This document shows positions 24,690-32,620 of a DNA stretch of 64,000 bases, piece after piece. This DNA comes from Actinoplanes cyaneus (GTDB lineage: Bacteria; Actinomycetota; Actinomycetes; Mycobacteriales; Micromonosporaceae). The stretch covers positions 1-64,000 of the forward strand of contig NZ_BOMH01000002.1 of assembly GCF_016862095.1 (NCBI RefSeq), written 5' to 3'. Position 1 is the stretch's first letter; each line of letters opens with the position of its first letter. The position numbers and the translations under genes are program-made. Below the pieces are notes generated by a model. It was not told the DNA's origin. It saw only the letters and a program-made list of their open reading frames with translations, and ran no database searches.

Positions 24690-26510
24690 ATGGCACCATC
24701 CGTACGCCCTCGCCGCATGCGCCGGCTCGCCGGTGCTGGCGCCCTGGCCGCACTGGTCACCGCCGGACTCGCGGTGACCGTCGCGACCGCCGAGGCGGCA
24801 ACCGTGTTCAGCGCCGACTTCGAGTCCGGCTCGACGAGCGGCTGGTCGAAATCGGGCGGCACCTGGTCGGTGGTCACCGACGGCACGAAGGTCCTGCAGC
24901 AGTCCGACACCAGCAGTGAGCGGGCCCGCGAATTCGGCGGCACCACGTCCTGGACGAACTACGCGGTGCAGGCGCGGGTCAAGGCGACCGCGTTCGGCTC
25001 CAGCAGCGGGGTGGTCGCGCTGACCGCCCGGGCCGCCGGAGCGACCAAGATGTACCGGCTGTCGCTGACCGGCGCGAACAAGGTGCAGCTGGAGGCGATG
25101 AACGGCAGCGCGGTCACGGTCCTGGCGAGCCTGAACCAGACGATCTCGACCAGCACGTTCTACACCCTGAAGCTGACCGTCAACGGGACCACGATCAGCG
25201 GCTCGGTCAACGGCGTCGGCGTGGGCAGCGTCTCCGACCCGTCCATCGCCAGCGGGCGGATCGGGCTGCTCACCGAGCACGCGGCCGGGCGCTTCGACGA
25301 CATCGTGGTGGACGACAGCGGCACGACGACGCCGACCAGTTCCCCGGCCACCTCCTCCCCGTCGCCGTCCGCCCCGTCACCGTCCGCCCCGTCACCGTCC
25401 GCGTCGGTCTCGACCCCGCCGGCCTCGGGCGCGCTCTACGTCTCCCCCAGCGGCACCGACAGCGCGGCCGGCACCCAGTCCGCGCCGACGACGCTGACCT
25501 CGGCGATCACGCGGATCGCGGCGGGCGGGACGATCTACTTGCGCGGCGGGACCTACAACTACGCACAGACGGTGACCATCGCGCCCGGGAACAACGGGGC
25601 GGCCGGTGCGCTCAAGACTCTCTCGGCGTACCCGGGCGAAGTTCCGATCCTGAACTTCTCGGCGCAGACCGAGAACTCGGCGAACCGCGGACTGGCCCTC
25701 AACGGCAACTTCTGGCGCCTGTACGGCATCGTCGTGGAACGCGCCGGCGACAACGGCATCTTCGTCGGCGGCAGCAACAACACCATCGAACGCACGGTGA
25801 CCAGGTTCAACCGTGACAGCGGCCTGCAGATCTCGCGTATCGCCTCGGACACGCCGAACTCGCAGTGGCCGTCGAACAACCTCGTGCTCAGCTCCGAGTC
25901 GCACGACAACGCGGACTCCGACGGCGAGGACGCGGACGGTTTCGCGGCGAAGCTGACCGTCGGCACCGGCAACGTGTTCCGTTACACGGTGTCGCACAAC
26001 AACATCGACGACGGATGGGACCTCTACACCAAGACCGACACCGGGCCGATCGGGCCGGTGACGATCGAGGACTCGCTCGCCTACGACAACGGGACGCTGA
26101 CCGACGGCTCGCAGGCCGGCGCGGGTGACCGCAACGGCTACAAGCTGGGCGGCGAGAACATCCCGGTGAACCACGTGGTGCGGCGCAGCATCGCCTACCA
26201 GAACGGCAAGCACGGGTTCACCTACAACAGCAACCCGGGCTCGCTGACCATCTCCAACAACCTGAGCATCGACAACAGCGAACGCAACTTCAACTTCGAC
26301 GCCGGTACGTCGGTGTTCCGCAACAACACGTCGTGCCGGTTCAGCAGCGGCACGAACGACCGGATCATCGGCGACGCGGACAGTTCCAACCAGTTCTGGT
26401 CCGGCACGAACGGCTCCCGCTGCGCGAACTACAGCGGCGCGCTGGCCTGGTCGTTCAGCTCCACCGGCACCCTGGTCGTCACCATCGGCGGCCGAACCGT
26501 CTCCCTGTAG
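24690..26510 (+). CDS. secreted PL9-type pectate lyase with N-terminal jelly-roll domain
   Basis: 606 residues. Signal peptide to about residue 36 (TAEAA). Residues 38-210 form a concanavalin/laminin-G-like module (FSADFESGSTSGWSKSGGTW to GRFDDIVVDDSG), possibly sugar-binding. A Ser/Pro/Thr linker follows (about 212-245). The right-handed beta-helix (about 248-590) begins LYVSPSGTDSAAGTQSAPTT. The Asp-rich calcium region HDNADSDGEDADGFAAK near 405 and Lys485 in RNGYKLGGE match the PL9 catalytic layout, where a lysine is the base. This family cleaves polygalacturonate by beta-elimination. GGGAGAAG precedes the ATG, and a strong terminator follows. Confidence 0.9.
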   Translation: MAPSVRPRRMRRLAGAGALAALVTAGLAVTVATAEAATVFSADFESGSTSGWSKSGGTWSVVTDGTKVLQQSDTSSERAREFGGTTSWTNYAVQARVKATAFGSSSGVVALTARAAGATKMYRLSLTGANKVQLEAMNGSAVTVLASLNQTISTSTFYTLKLTVNGTTISGSVNGVGVGSVSDPSIASGRIGLLTEHAAGRFDDIVVDDSGTTTPTSSPATSSPSPSAPSPSAPSPSASVSTPPASGALYVSPSGTDSAAGTQSAPTTLTSAITRIAAGGTIYLRGGTYNYAQTVTIAPGNNGAAGALKTLSAYPGEVPILNFSAQTENSANRGLALNGNFWRLYGIVVERAGDNGIFVGGSNNTIERTVTRFNRDSGLQISRIASDTPNSQWPSNNLVLSSESHDNADSDGEDADGFAAKLTVGTGNVFRYTVSHNNIDDGWDLYTKTDTGPIGPVTIEDSLAYDNGTLTDGSQAGAGDRNGYKLGGENIPVNHVVRRSIAYQNGKHGFTYNSNPGSLTISNNLSIDNSERNFNFDAGTSVFRNNTSCRFSSGTNDRIIGDADSSNQFWSGTNGSRCANYSGALAWSFSSTGTLVVTIGGRTVSL

Positions 26511-26519
26511 CCCCGCCGA

Positions 26520-26559
26520 GACCCGGGCCGGCGCGGATCACTCCGCACCGGCCCGGGTC
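26520..26559 (+). terminator. long hairpin after the pectate lyase gene
   Basis: ACCCGGGCCGG (26521-26531) pairs with CCGGCCCGGGT (26548-26558), extended inward by GCGGA/TCCGC across one mismatch, 10 bp after the stop. Confidence 0.85.
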
Positions 26560-26699
26560 CGGTCACTGCGGAACGGCGACGACCTGGCCGTCGGCCCACC
26601 GCAGACGCGGCGGCGGCCGGGTGACGACTTCGGGTGCCCCGGCCCCTCGTAGCGCGTGGCCCTTGTCGCGAACGCCGGGAGAACGGTTATGGTGCTGCG

Positions 26700-27497
26700 A
26701 TGGAGCGCACCGCACTGATCACCGGAGCGTCCTCGGGAATCGGCCTCGCCACCGCCGCCGCGCTGGTCAAGCGGGGTTACCGGGTGATCGGCACCAGCCG
26801 GCACCCGGAGTCGGTCAGCACGCGGGTCGCCGGTGTCCGGTACGTGGCGCTGGACCTGGAATCCGACGACTCGATCACCGCGCTCCGTCCGCTCCTGGGA
26901 GACGTCGACGTCCTCGTGAACAACGCCGGGGAGAGCCAGTCCGGCCCCCTCGAAGAGCTGCCGATGGACGCGCTGCGACGGTTGTTCCAGGTCAACGTGC
27001 TCGGGCCGGTGCGGCTGACGCAGTTGGCGCTGCCCGGGATGCGCGAGCGCGGCTACGGCCGGGTCGTCATGGTCGGCTCGATGCTGGCGTCGTTCCCGCT
27101 GGCGTACCGGTCGTCCTACGTCGCGTCGAAAGCGGCGATCAAGGGCTTCGCGAACGGCGCCCGGCACGAGTACTCGCCGTACGGCGTGTGGCTGACCACC
27201 GTCGAACCCGGCTCGATCAACACCGGGCTCAGCGAGCGCCGCACGAACTACCTCGCTCCCGGCTCGCCGCACCGGGCCGAGTTCGAGAAGATGCTGACCG
27301 CGCTGAACCGCAACGAGGAAGCGGGCACGTCCGCCGAGCGTGTCGCCGCCACCATCGTCACCGCCATCGAGAGCGACAGGCCCCGGCAGCGGTACGCCGT
27401 CGGCAGCAACGCCCCGTTCGTCTTCGCCCTGCGGCGCGTCGTCCCCGTCCGGCTGGTGGAAAAGATCACTCACCGTAAGCACGACCTGAGCCGGTAA
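26700..27497 (+). CDS. short-chain dehydrogenase/reductase
   Basis: 265 residues, classical SDR. Cofactor motif TGASSGIG at 8-15, structural NNAG near 80, and catalytic Tyr/Lys in SSYVASKAAIKGF with the preceding Ser in VGSMLAS. The residues after the first strand (IGTSRHPES) favour NADP(H). Substrate unknown. The start ATG at 26700 is the first residue of the family homology. The exonuclease-like gene begins 9 bp downstream on the same strand, so the two are probably cotranscribed, although their functions have no obvious link. Confidence 0.92.
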   Translation: MERTALITGASSGIGLATAAALVKRGYRVIGTSRHPESVSTRVAGVRYVALDLESDDSITALRPLLGDVDVLVNNAGESQSGPLEELPMDALRRLFQVNVLGPVRLTQLALPGMRERGYGRVVMVGSMLASFPLAYRSSYVASKAAIKGFANGARHEYSPYGVWLTTVEPGSINTGLSERRTNYLAPGSPHRAEFEKMLTALNRNEEAGTSAERVAATIVTAIESDRPRQRYAVGSNAPFVFALRRVVPVRLVEKITHRKHDLSR

Positions 27498-27506
27498 GCT
27501 CGTCGG

Positions 27507-28526
27507 GTGCCGGACACGGGTGGGTTGCTGCTGGTTCTCGACGGGAACAGCCTGCTGCATCGGGCGTTCCACGCCAGTGACGGCTCGCTCGAGCCGGCGC
27601 CTGCCCTGCGGGGCCTGATCGGTTACCTCGCGCGCGCCGCGGCCCAGCTCCGGCCGGACGCGGTGCTGGTCGGCTTCGACTGCCCGCACGACTCGGCCCG
27701 CCGCGTCGACCATCCGGGCTACAAGGCGCACCGCCCGCCCAAGCCGGCCGATCTCACCCGCCAGCTGGAGCTCGCCCCCGAGGTGCTGCGCAACTGCGGA
27801 GTGGGCACTGTCGTCCCGCCGGCCTACGAGGCGGACGACGTCCTCGCCAGCTCCGCCGCGGCCGCCCGCGCGCTGGGCTGGAGCTCGGTGCTGATGACCA
27901 GCGACCGGGACGCGTTCGCCCTGATCGACGACGTCACGTCGGTGCTGCGCATCCGCAACGGCGGCTTCGACCGCTCGGTCCTGGTCGACGCCGCGTCGCT
28001 GCCGGAGCTCTACGGCGTGCACCCCTGGCAGTACCGGGATTTCGCCGCGTTGCGGGGCGACCCTTCCGACAACCTTCCGGGGGTACGCCGGTTCGGCGCC
28101 CGCACAGCGGCCCGCCTGCTGGCCGCCTTCGGGTCGGTCGACGCCGCCTGGCAGGCCGATCACGCTACGCTGCGTGACGCCGTCGGTGAGCAGGCCGCCA
28201 CGAGCTTCCGCGACCCGGCCTCGCGGGAGATCGTCGACCGCAACCGCCGTCTGATGGCGATGCGCCACGACCTGCCGGTGCCCAGCCCCGAGTCGGCCCG
28301 GCTCCCCCTGGACTACCTGGTGATCCGCCGTGCCCTGCGCGAGCACGGCATCAACCTCGGCCCGTCGCTGTGGTCCCTGGTCGGTGGCGACGCCCCGGTC
28401 GGGGCCCTGCCGGAGGTCCCGCCCGAGCCGCTGCCCGCCTGGGCGCACACGCTGAAGCCGCGCGTCCTGCACGGCTCGATGTCCGGCCGCCGCGACCCCA
28501 TCCCCGGCCAGACCGCCCTCTTCTAG
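27507..28526 (+). CDS. 5'-3' exonuclease (DNA polymerase I N-terminal-type), stand-alone
   Basis: 339 residues matching the FEN-like 5' nuclease of PolA without polymerase domains. Acidic metal ligands are in LLVLDGNSLLHRAFHA, YEADDVLASSAA and MTSDRDAFALI. The helix-hairpin-helix region is FAALRGDPSDNLPGVRRFGA. Starts with GTG. Stand-alone versions process flaps and RNA primers, and most actinomycetes carry one besides PolA. After about residue 215 the sequence is less conserved. Two copies of a palindromic repeat follow the stop. Confidence 0.92.
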   Translation: MPDTGGLLLVLDGNSLLHRAFHASDGSLEPAPALRGLIGYLARAAAQLRPDAVLVGFDCPHDSARRVDHPGYKAHRPPKPADLTRQLELAPEVLRNCGVGTVVPPAYEADDVLASSAAAARALGWSSVLMTSDRDAFALIDDVTSVLRIRNGGFDRSVLVDAASLPELYGVHPWQYRDFAALRGDPSDNLPGVRRFGARTAARLLAAFGSVDAAWQADHATLRDAVGEQAATSFRDPASREIVDRNRRLMAMRHDLPVPSPESARLPLDYLVIRRALREHGINLGPSLWSLVGGDAPVGALPEVPPEPLPAWAHTLKPRVLHGSMSGRRDPIPGQTALF

Positions 28527-28581
28527 CCGGCTCTCACCGTGGTCGTCCGTCCCGGACAACCACCCTGACCACCAGCCGAAG
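28526..28581. repeat. degenerate copy of the GGCTGGTGCTCA palindromic repeat
   Basis: The left arm GCCGGCTCTCACCGTGGT (from 28526) and right arm ACCACCCTGACCACCAGCC (28559-28577) resemble the arms of the family but with deletions in the left arm. It sits at the stop codon of the exonuclease gene, 66 bp before an intact copy. Confidence 0.5.
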
Positions 28582-28642
28582 CCCCGCGCCTGAACGACTC
28601 TTCGCGACGTCACCCGTGGCCGGGCCCGCGGCGCGCGTCGCC

Positions 28643-28707
28643 GTTGCCAGCTGGTGCTCATGGTGGCTATTCGTCCCGCGGAACCACCGTGAGCACCAGC
28701 CGGCAAC
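28643..28707. repeat. palindromic repeat, copy 1
   Basis: Arms of 24 bp (28643-28666 and 28684-28707) pair with two mismatches. The left arm begins GTTGCCAGCTGGTGCTCATG and the right arm ends GAGCACCAGCCGGCAAC; the loop is 17 nt. It lies 32 bp upstream of the next start codon, between the exonuclease and hydrolase genes. Confidence 0.9.
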
Positions 28708-28738
28708 TAGCCTGCGGGTGACGAACGGGGGCTCGCTC

Positions 28739-29569
28739 ATGCGGAACGTCACGCTCTCCGCCGGAACCGTCGAGTACGACGACAGCGGCTACGGCCCGAT
28801 CCTGGTCTTCCTCACCGGCATCTTCGCGAACACGACACTGTGGCGGCACGTCGTCGCCGACCTCGGCCGGGACCATCGCTGCATTGTCCTCGAAGTGCCG
28901 CTCGGCGGGCACCGCGTGCCGATGGACGCCGACGCGGACCTCAGCTCGCCCGGGCTCGCGCGGCTGGTCGCCGAGTTCCTCGACGTGCTCGACCTGCGCG
29001 ACGTGACATTGGTCGGGTGCGACTGGGGCGGCGCGCAGCTGGTCGTCGCGCACGGGCTCGGCGAACGCCTGGCCCGGCTCGTGCTGTTGCCGCAGGAGTC
29101 GTTCGAGAACTTCCCGCCCGGTCTGCCCGGCAAGGTCCTGTACCAATCGTCGAGGATTCCGGGCGCGACGTTCCTGGCGTTGCAGACGCTGCGGATCCGC
29201 GGGCTGCGCCGCTCGCCGATGAACTTCGGCCTGATGTCGAAACGCCCGATCCCCGACGACATCCTCGACGCCTGGTTGCGGCCGTCCCTCACCTCCCGGC
29301 TGATCCGCCGGGACCTCCTGAAATACCTGCGTACGACGCGAGCCGCCGAATACCTCGACGCGGCCGCCCTCCTGACCACCTTCGACCGGCCGGCCCTGGT
29401 CCTGTGGGCGCCCGAGTCCACGATGATGCGCCCCGAGAACGGCGCCCGCCTCGCGAAGGCACTGCCGCGGGGCCGCCTCGTCGAAGTCCCCGACAGCTAC
29501 ACGCTCATGCCCGAGGACCAGCCGCTCCTCACCGCCACCCACCTCCGGGACTTCGTAGCCACAACCTGA
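28739..29569 (+). CDS. alpha/beta-hydrolase with Asp nucleophile motif
   Basis: 276 residues, alpha/beta-hydrolase fold. The oxyanion region is VFLTGIFANTTLW. The nucleophile elbow reads GCDWGGAQ, that is, Asp instead of Ser, as in epoxide hydrolases and haloalkane dehalogenases. A cap region follows (about 145-205). Near the C-terminus, where a His would normally stand, the sequence is VPDSYTLMPEDQP without His, so hydrolysis of a covalent intermediate may be impaired or use another residue. The ATG at 28739 is where homology begins. A palindromic repeat lies just upstream and a hairpin follows. Confidence 0.85.
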   Translation: MRNVTLSAGTVEYDDSGYGPILVFLTGIFANTTLWRHVVADLGRDHRCIVLEVPLGGHRVPMDADADLSSPGLARLVAEFLDVLDLRDVTLVGCDWGGAQLVVAHGLGERLARLVLLPQESFENFPPGLPGKVLYQSSRIPGATFLALQTLRIRGLRRSPMNFGLMSKRPIPDDILDAWLRPSLTSRLIRRDLLKYLRTTRAAEYLDAAALLTTFDRPALVLWAPESTMMRPENGARLAKALPRGRLVEVPDSYTLMPEDQPLLTATHLRDFVATT

Positions 29570-29583
29570 CCGCGGCCGTGCGG

Positions 29584-29604
29584 CCGGCGCTCGCCGAGCG
29601 CCGG
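29584..29604 (+). terminator. hairpin after the alpha/beta-hydrolase gene
   Basis: CCGGCGCTC-GCC-GAGCGCCGG: perfect 9-bp stem, 3-nt loop, 15 bp after the stop codon. Confidence 0.7.
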
Positions 29605-29605
29605 A

Positions 29606-29733
29606 ACAACCGTGAGCACCAGCCGAACACCGCGACCCGCGGCCGGGACCGCAAGAACAGCGGGCACCGCGCGGGGCACACCACCGCGCCGCAGGGCCGG
29701 AAGGCTGCGCGGTGAGGGCTTTCCGGCTGGTGC
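29606..29733. repeat. separated half-copies of the palindromic repeat
   Basis: A right-arm half ACAACCGTGAGCACCAGCCG lies at 29606-29625 and a left-arm fragment CCGGCTGGTGC at 29723-29733. They are in the reverse order to a full copy, so this is a decayed or rearranged element. Confidence 0.5.
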
Positions 29734-29774
29734 GCGGCTGGGGCCGGACCAGCGGCGGGATCGCGTGGGGGCGC

Positions 29775-29850
29775 GGCGGGCGCGGGCTCGGCAGGCGCGG
29801 GCTCGGCGGGCGCGGGCTCGGCGGGCGCGGGCTCGGCGGGCGCGGGGCTC
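29775..29850. repeat. 15-bp tandem repeat (GGCGGGCGCGGGCTC), five units
   Basis: Five consecutive units, four of 15 bp and a last one of 16 bp, with one A/G change in unit two. The period is a multiple of three and would read EPAPA on the minus strand, but no start, ribosome site or conserved flank supports a gene. Confidence 0.9.
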
Positions 29851-29965
29851 ACGCCGTACGGGGAGCGGCAGTTGATCTTGATTTTGGTTGTCGGCTGTGT
29901 GGAACCTTTGCGGGGGCTGATGTCTTTCGAAGGGTGATGAGCGGCGGACGAGCGTGGAGCGAGCG

Positions 29966-31012
29966 GTGACGGAACGCATCAGGGAGTTGCTGGACGAGGC
30001 GGTGGCGGGGCTCGAACCGGAACACCGTGATCCGGTCGGGGCGGTCGTCCGGCGGGGGCGGGCAGCGCGGCGGCGGACCACGGCGCTGGCCGGGATCGTG
30101 ACGTTCGTGCTGCTCGCCGGTGGTCTGATCGCCGGGCAGCGACTGACCGGCGCCGCGCCGTTCCCGACCGTGGACGGGGGCATCGAGCAGTCGGCGACGC
30201 CGCGGGTCGTGAACGGCATGGTCGTGGCCGGCGCGATGCAACTGCCGATCCCGCAGGGGTGGCGGGTGGTCACCGCTGACCCCGCCAACAAGTGCGAGAC
30301 GATGGCCCGGACCATCCTGCTGATCGGCTCCGGCAACCGCGGCTGTCAGAACGCGGTGGTCGAGGTCTCCCGGGCGCGGAGCCGTAATCCCGGCGGAACC
30401 CTGATCCCCGCGAAGGAGGGCAACGGCACCTCGCCCTTCGACTCGGGCATCATCACGTCGCCCGTGTCGATCACCCTGGCCGGTGGCGAGCCGGGCTGGT
30501 TGAGTTCCGACCTGGACTCCGCCGAGATGAAGACCGGCCGCTTCCCGGCGAACAACTACCACAACGAGCTGCTCCTGCCCTGGTCCCAGGTGCTGGTCCA
30601 ACTCCGGATGGACGGCACCGCCGACCGCCGGATCATTGAGTCGATCCGGAGCAGCCCGCGCCGCGGCGGAGTGCTCACGCTGCCCGCGAAGGTCGAATCG
30701 GTCAACCTCATCCTGTCGGACGGGTACGGCAAGAAGTCGGACCCGCCGACCGTCGACCAGGTGATGCGGCTACTGCGCGGGCAGACCGACACCGTGCGGG
30801 ACGCGGACGCCTGCGCGAGCCCGGGGCAGGAGAGCGTCCGGCTCATCGTGGACCCACCCGATCCGGTCCCGGGCACGTCGAACGCCACCACCGTGATCAT
30901 CGCGATCGGCGACGGCTGTCAGGAGGCCGTCTCCTCGACCGGCGGACGGGTCCGGCTGAGCGACACGACGCTGTTCCGGCTGAAGAGCCTGCTCGGGGTC
31001 GGCGACCGGTGA
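29966..31012 (+). CDS. membrane-anchored protein cotranscribed with a SigE-type sigma factor
   Basis: 348 residues. A 40-residue cytoplasmic N-terminus (MTERIRELLDEAVAGLEPEH) is followed by one transmembrane helix (TALAGIVTFVLLAGGLIAG) and an extracytoplasmic domain of about 280 residues with several Cys. The layout (short inner part, one helix, outer sensor) and the GTGA overlap with the sigma gene suggest a role in controlling it, although no recognised anti-sigma (zinc) motif is present. The GTG at 29966 was chosen for the GGAG six bases upstream; a GTG at 29954 is also possible. Function not recognised. Confidence 0.75.
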   Translation: MTERIRELLDEAVAGLEPEHRDPVGAVVRRGRAARRRTTALAGIVTFVLLAGGLIAGQRLTGAAPFPTVDGGIEQSATPRVVNGMVVAGAMQLPIPQGWRVVTADPANKCETMARTILLIGSGNRGCQNAVVEVSRARSRNPGGTLIPAKEGNGTSPFDSGIITSPVSITLAGGEPGWLSSDLDSAEMKTGRFPANNYHNELLLPWSQVLVQLRMDGTADRRIIESIRSSPRRGGVLTLPAKVESVNLILSDGYGKKSDPPTVDQVMRLLRGQTDTVRDADACASPGQESVRLIVDPPDPVPGTSNATTVIIAIGDGCQEAVSSTGGRVRLSDTTLFRLKSLLGVGDR

Positions 31013-31524
31013 GCGATCCGTTCGGCGAGTTCGTCACCTCGCGATATCCGGCGCTGGTCCGGTACGGCGCGCTGCTCACCGGTGACCGCGGGCACGGGGA
31101 GGATCTGGCGCAGGACGCGCTGGTCAAGACGTACCGGGCGTGGCGCAGGCTGCATCCGGAGGGCGATCCGGAGGCGTACACCCGGCAGGTCATGACGCGG
31201 GCCGCCTGGCGCGCCGGGCGACGGTTGTGGCGCTTCGAGATTCCCGCGGCGGTCCTGCCCGACCGGCCCGCAGACGGCGACTTCCCCGAGCGGCAGGGCA
31301 CCGCCGACGTCGTCCTCGCCGCGCTGCGGGACCTGCCGGCCACGCAGCGGGTGGTGCTGGTCCTGCGCTACTGGGCGGGACTGTCCGAGCAGGAGATCGC
31401 CGCCCAGCTGGGCTGCTCGGCGGGGACCGTGAAGAGCCGTGCCAGCCGGGCGATCACGGCGCTGCGCCGGGCGGACGGGCCGCTCGCCGACGCGTTCACG
31501 CTCACCGACGACCGGCATCGGTGA
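31009..31524 (+). CDS. SigE-family ECF RNA polymerase sigma factor
   Basis: 171 residues with the two ECF regions. Sigma-2: FVTSRYPALVRYGALLTGDR and GEDLAQDALVKTYRAWRRL. Sigma-4: ALRDLPATQRVVLVLRYWAG, LSEQEIAAQLGCSAGTVKSR. It is of the SigE-family type common in actinomycetes. The GTG start overlaps the stop of the membrane-protein gene (GTGA), and its own TGA overlaps the GTG of the acyltransferase gene, so the three genes are translationally coupled. Confidence 0.92.
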   Translation: MSDPFGEFVTSRYPALVRYGALLTGDRGHGEDLAQDALVKTYRAWRRLHPEGDPEAYTRQVMTRAAWRAGRRLWRFEIPAAVLPDRPADGDFPERQGTADVVLAALRDLPATQRVVLVLRYWAGLSEQEIAAQLGCSAGTVKSRASRAITALRRADGPLADAFTLTDDRHR

Positions 31525-32576
31525 GCGCGCGGCACCGCGTCGCCGGCCTGGACGGGCTGCGCGGCCTGCTTGCGCTGTACGTCGTCGTCCACCACTGCTG
31601 GCTGATCTGCTTCCCGGGATACCCGGCGAACACCGGGCCGGCGTGGGGCGGCTGGCTGATCCACGGGCGGCTCGCCGTGGTCGCGTTCATCGTGCTCTCC
31701 GGGTTCTCCCTCGCGATCGCCCCGGCGCGGGACGGGTGGCGGCTCGGCGGCGGGTGGCGGTTCGCGGGGCGGCGGGCCCGGCGGATCCTGCCCGCCTACT
31801 GGGCGGCGCTGCTGGTCAGCCTGGTCCTCGCGGCCGTTGCCGGGCCGCTGCCGATGTCGCACGCGCCGAGCTGGCGGACCGTCGTGGTGTACGGGCTGAT
31901 GCTGCAGGACTTCGTCGCCGTGCCCGCCCCGAACGGCGCGTTCTGGTCGATCGCCGTGGAGGCCGCGCTGTACGTCGCGTTCCCGCTGCTGTTGCTCGTC
32001 ATGGCCCGGTGCGGCCCGATCGTGACGCTGGCCGTGGCGTGCCTGCCGATGGTCCTGGCCGGGCCGGGCGCGGCGATCGGCTACACCTGGGAGATGGCGC
32101 CGCTGTTCACGATGGGCATGGTCGCCGCCGGTGTCGCCACGCGCGCGGCGAGCACCGGGCGTCGTGGCTGGTGGTGGCTCAGCGGGCTGGCCGGCGCTCC
32201 GGTGCTGGCGGTGATCCTGGGGAACGGGCCGGTGTGGACGGCCCGGCACTACTTCTGGGTCGACCTCGCGAGCGGGCCGGCGATCGCGCTGCTGCTGGTC
32301 GCGATCGCCACCGGCCGCCGGGACGGTTTCCTGACGAGCCGGCCGATGACGCTGCTCGGGAACTGCTCGTACAGCCTCTACCTGATGCACGTGCCGGTGA
32401 TCGCGCTGGTCGCGCTCGCTGTCGGCACCACGTCGTTCTTGCTGCTCGTCGCGCTGGCGGCGCCCGCGGCCGTCCTGACCGCGACGATGTTCGCCGCCCT
32501 CTTCGAGCGCCCGTTCCTGTCTCCCGGACGGGACCGCGCCGGGGAGGCCGGGACCGTGGTCGCCGCACGGACGTGA
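31521..32576 (+). CDS. acyltransferase family 3 membrane protein
   Basis: 351 residues with about ten predicted membrane helices. The N-terminal signature RVAGLDGLRGLLALYVVVHH carries the catalytic-type His, followed by AVVAFIVLSGFSLAIAP and ARRILPAYWAAL, all standard for the Acyl_transf_3 (OafA-like) family. Such enzymes acetylate or acylate exported sugars, peptidoglycan or antibiotics. Its GTG overlaps the sigma factor stop (GTGA), so its product may be made under the same stress signal. Confidence 0.9.
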   Translation: MSARHRVAGLDGLRGLLALYVVVHHCWLICFPGYPANTGPAWGGWLIHGRLAVVAFIVLSGFSLAIAPARDGWRLGGGWRFAGRRARRILPAYWAALLVSLVLAAVAGPLPMSHAPSWRTVVVYGLMLQDFVAVPAPNGAFWSIAVEAALYVAFPLLLLVMARCGPIVTLAVACLPMVLAGPGAAIGYTWEMAPLFTMGMVAAGVATRAASTGRRGWWWLSGLAGAPVLAVILGNGPVWTARHYFWVDLASGPAIALLLVAIATGRRDGFLTSRPMTLLGNCSYSLYLMHVPVIALVALAVGTTSFLLLVALAAPAAVLTATMFAALFERPFLSPGRDRAGEAGTVVAART

Positions 32577-32620
32577 GCCGGCACCCTCCGCGCCCGCGAC
32601 GCGGGCGGCTCGGGCAGCGG

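Larger units (their letters stand above)
29570..29965. other. intergenic region with terminator, repeat fragments and tandem repeat
   Basis: 396 bp without a convincing gene. It holds a terminator hairpin, two half-copies of the palindromic repeat and a 15-bp tandem repeat. From about 29870 to 29940 it is less GC-rich and should contain the promoter of the following operon. The minus-strand ORF across the tandem repeat (29529-29852) is most likely a repeat artefact. Confidence 0.55.

Noticed and set aside
26538..28706. 722-residue minus-strand open frame
   Set aside because: Antisense to the SDR and exonuclease genes, both of which show complete family motifs.
29529..29852. 107-residue minus-strand ORF with EPAPA repeats
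   Set aside because: It has no ribosome site, overlaps the end of the hydrolase gene, and its N-terminal half is only the 15-bp repeat.
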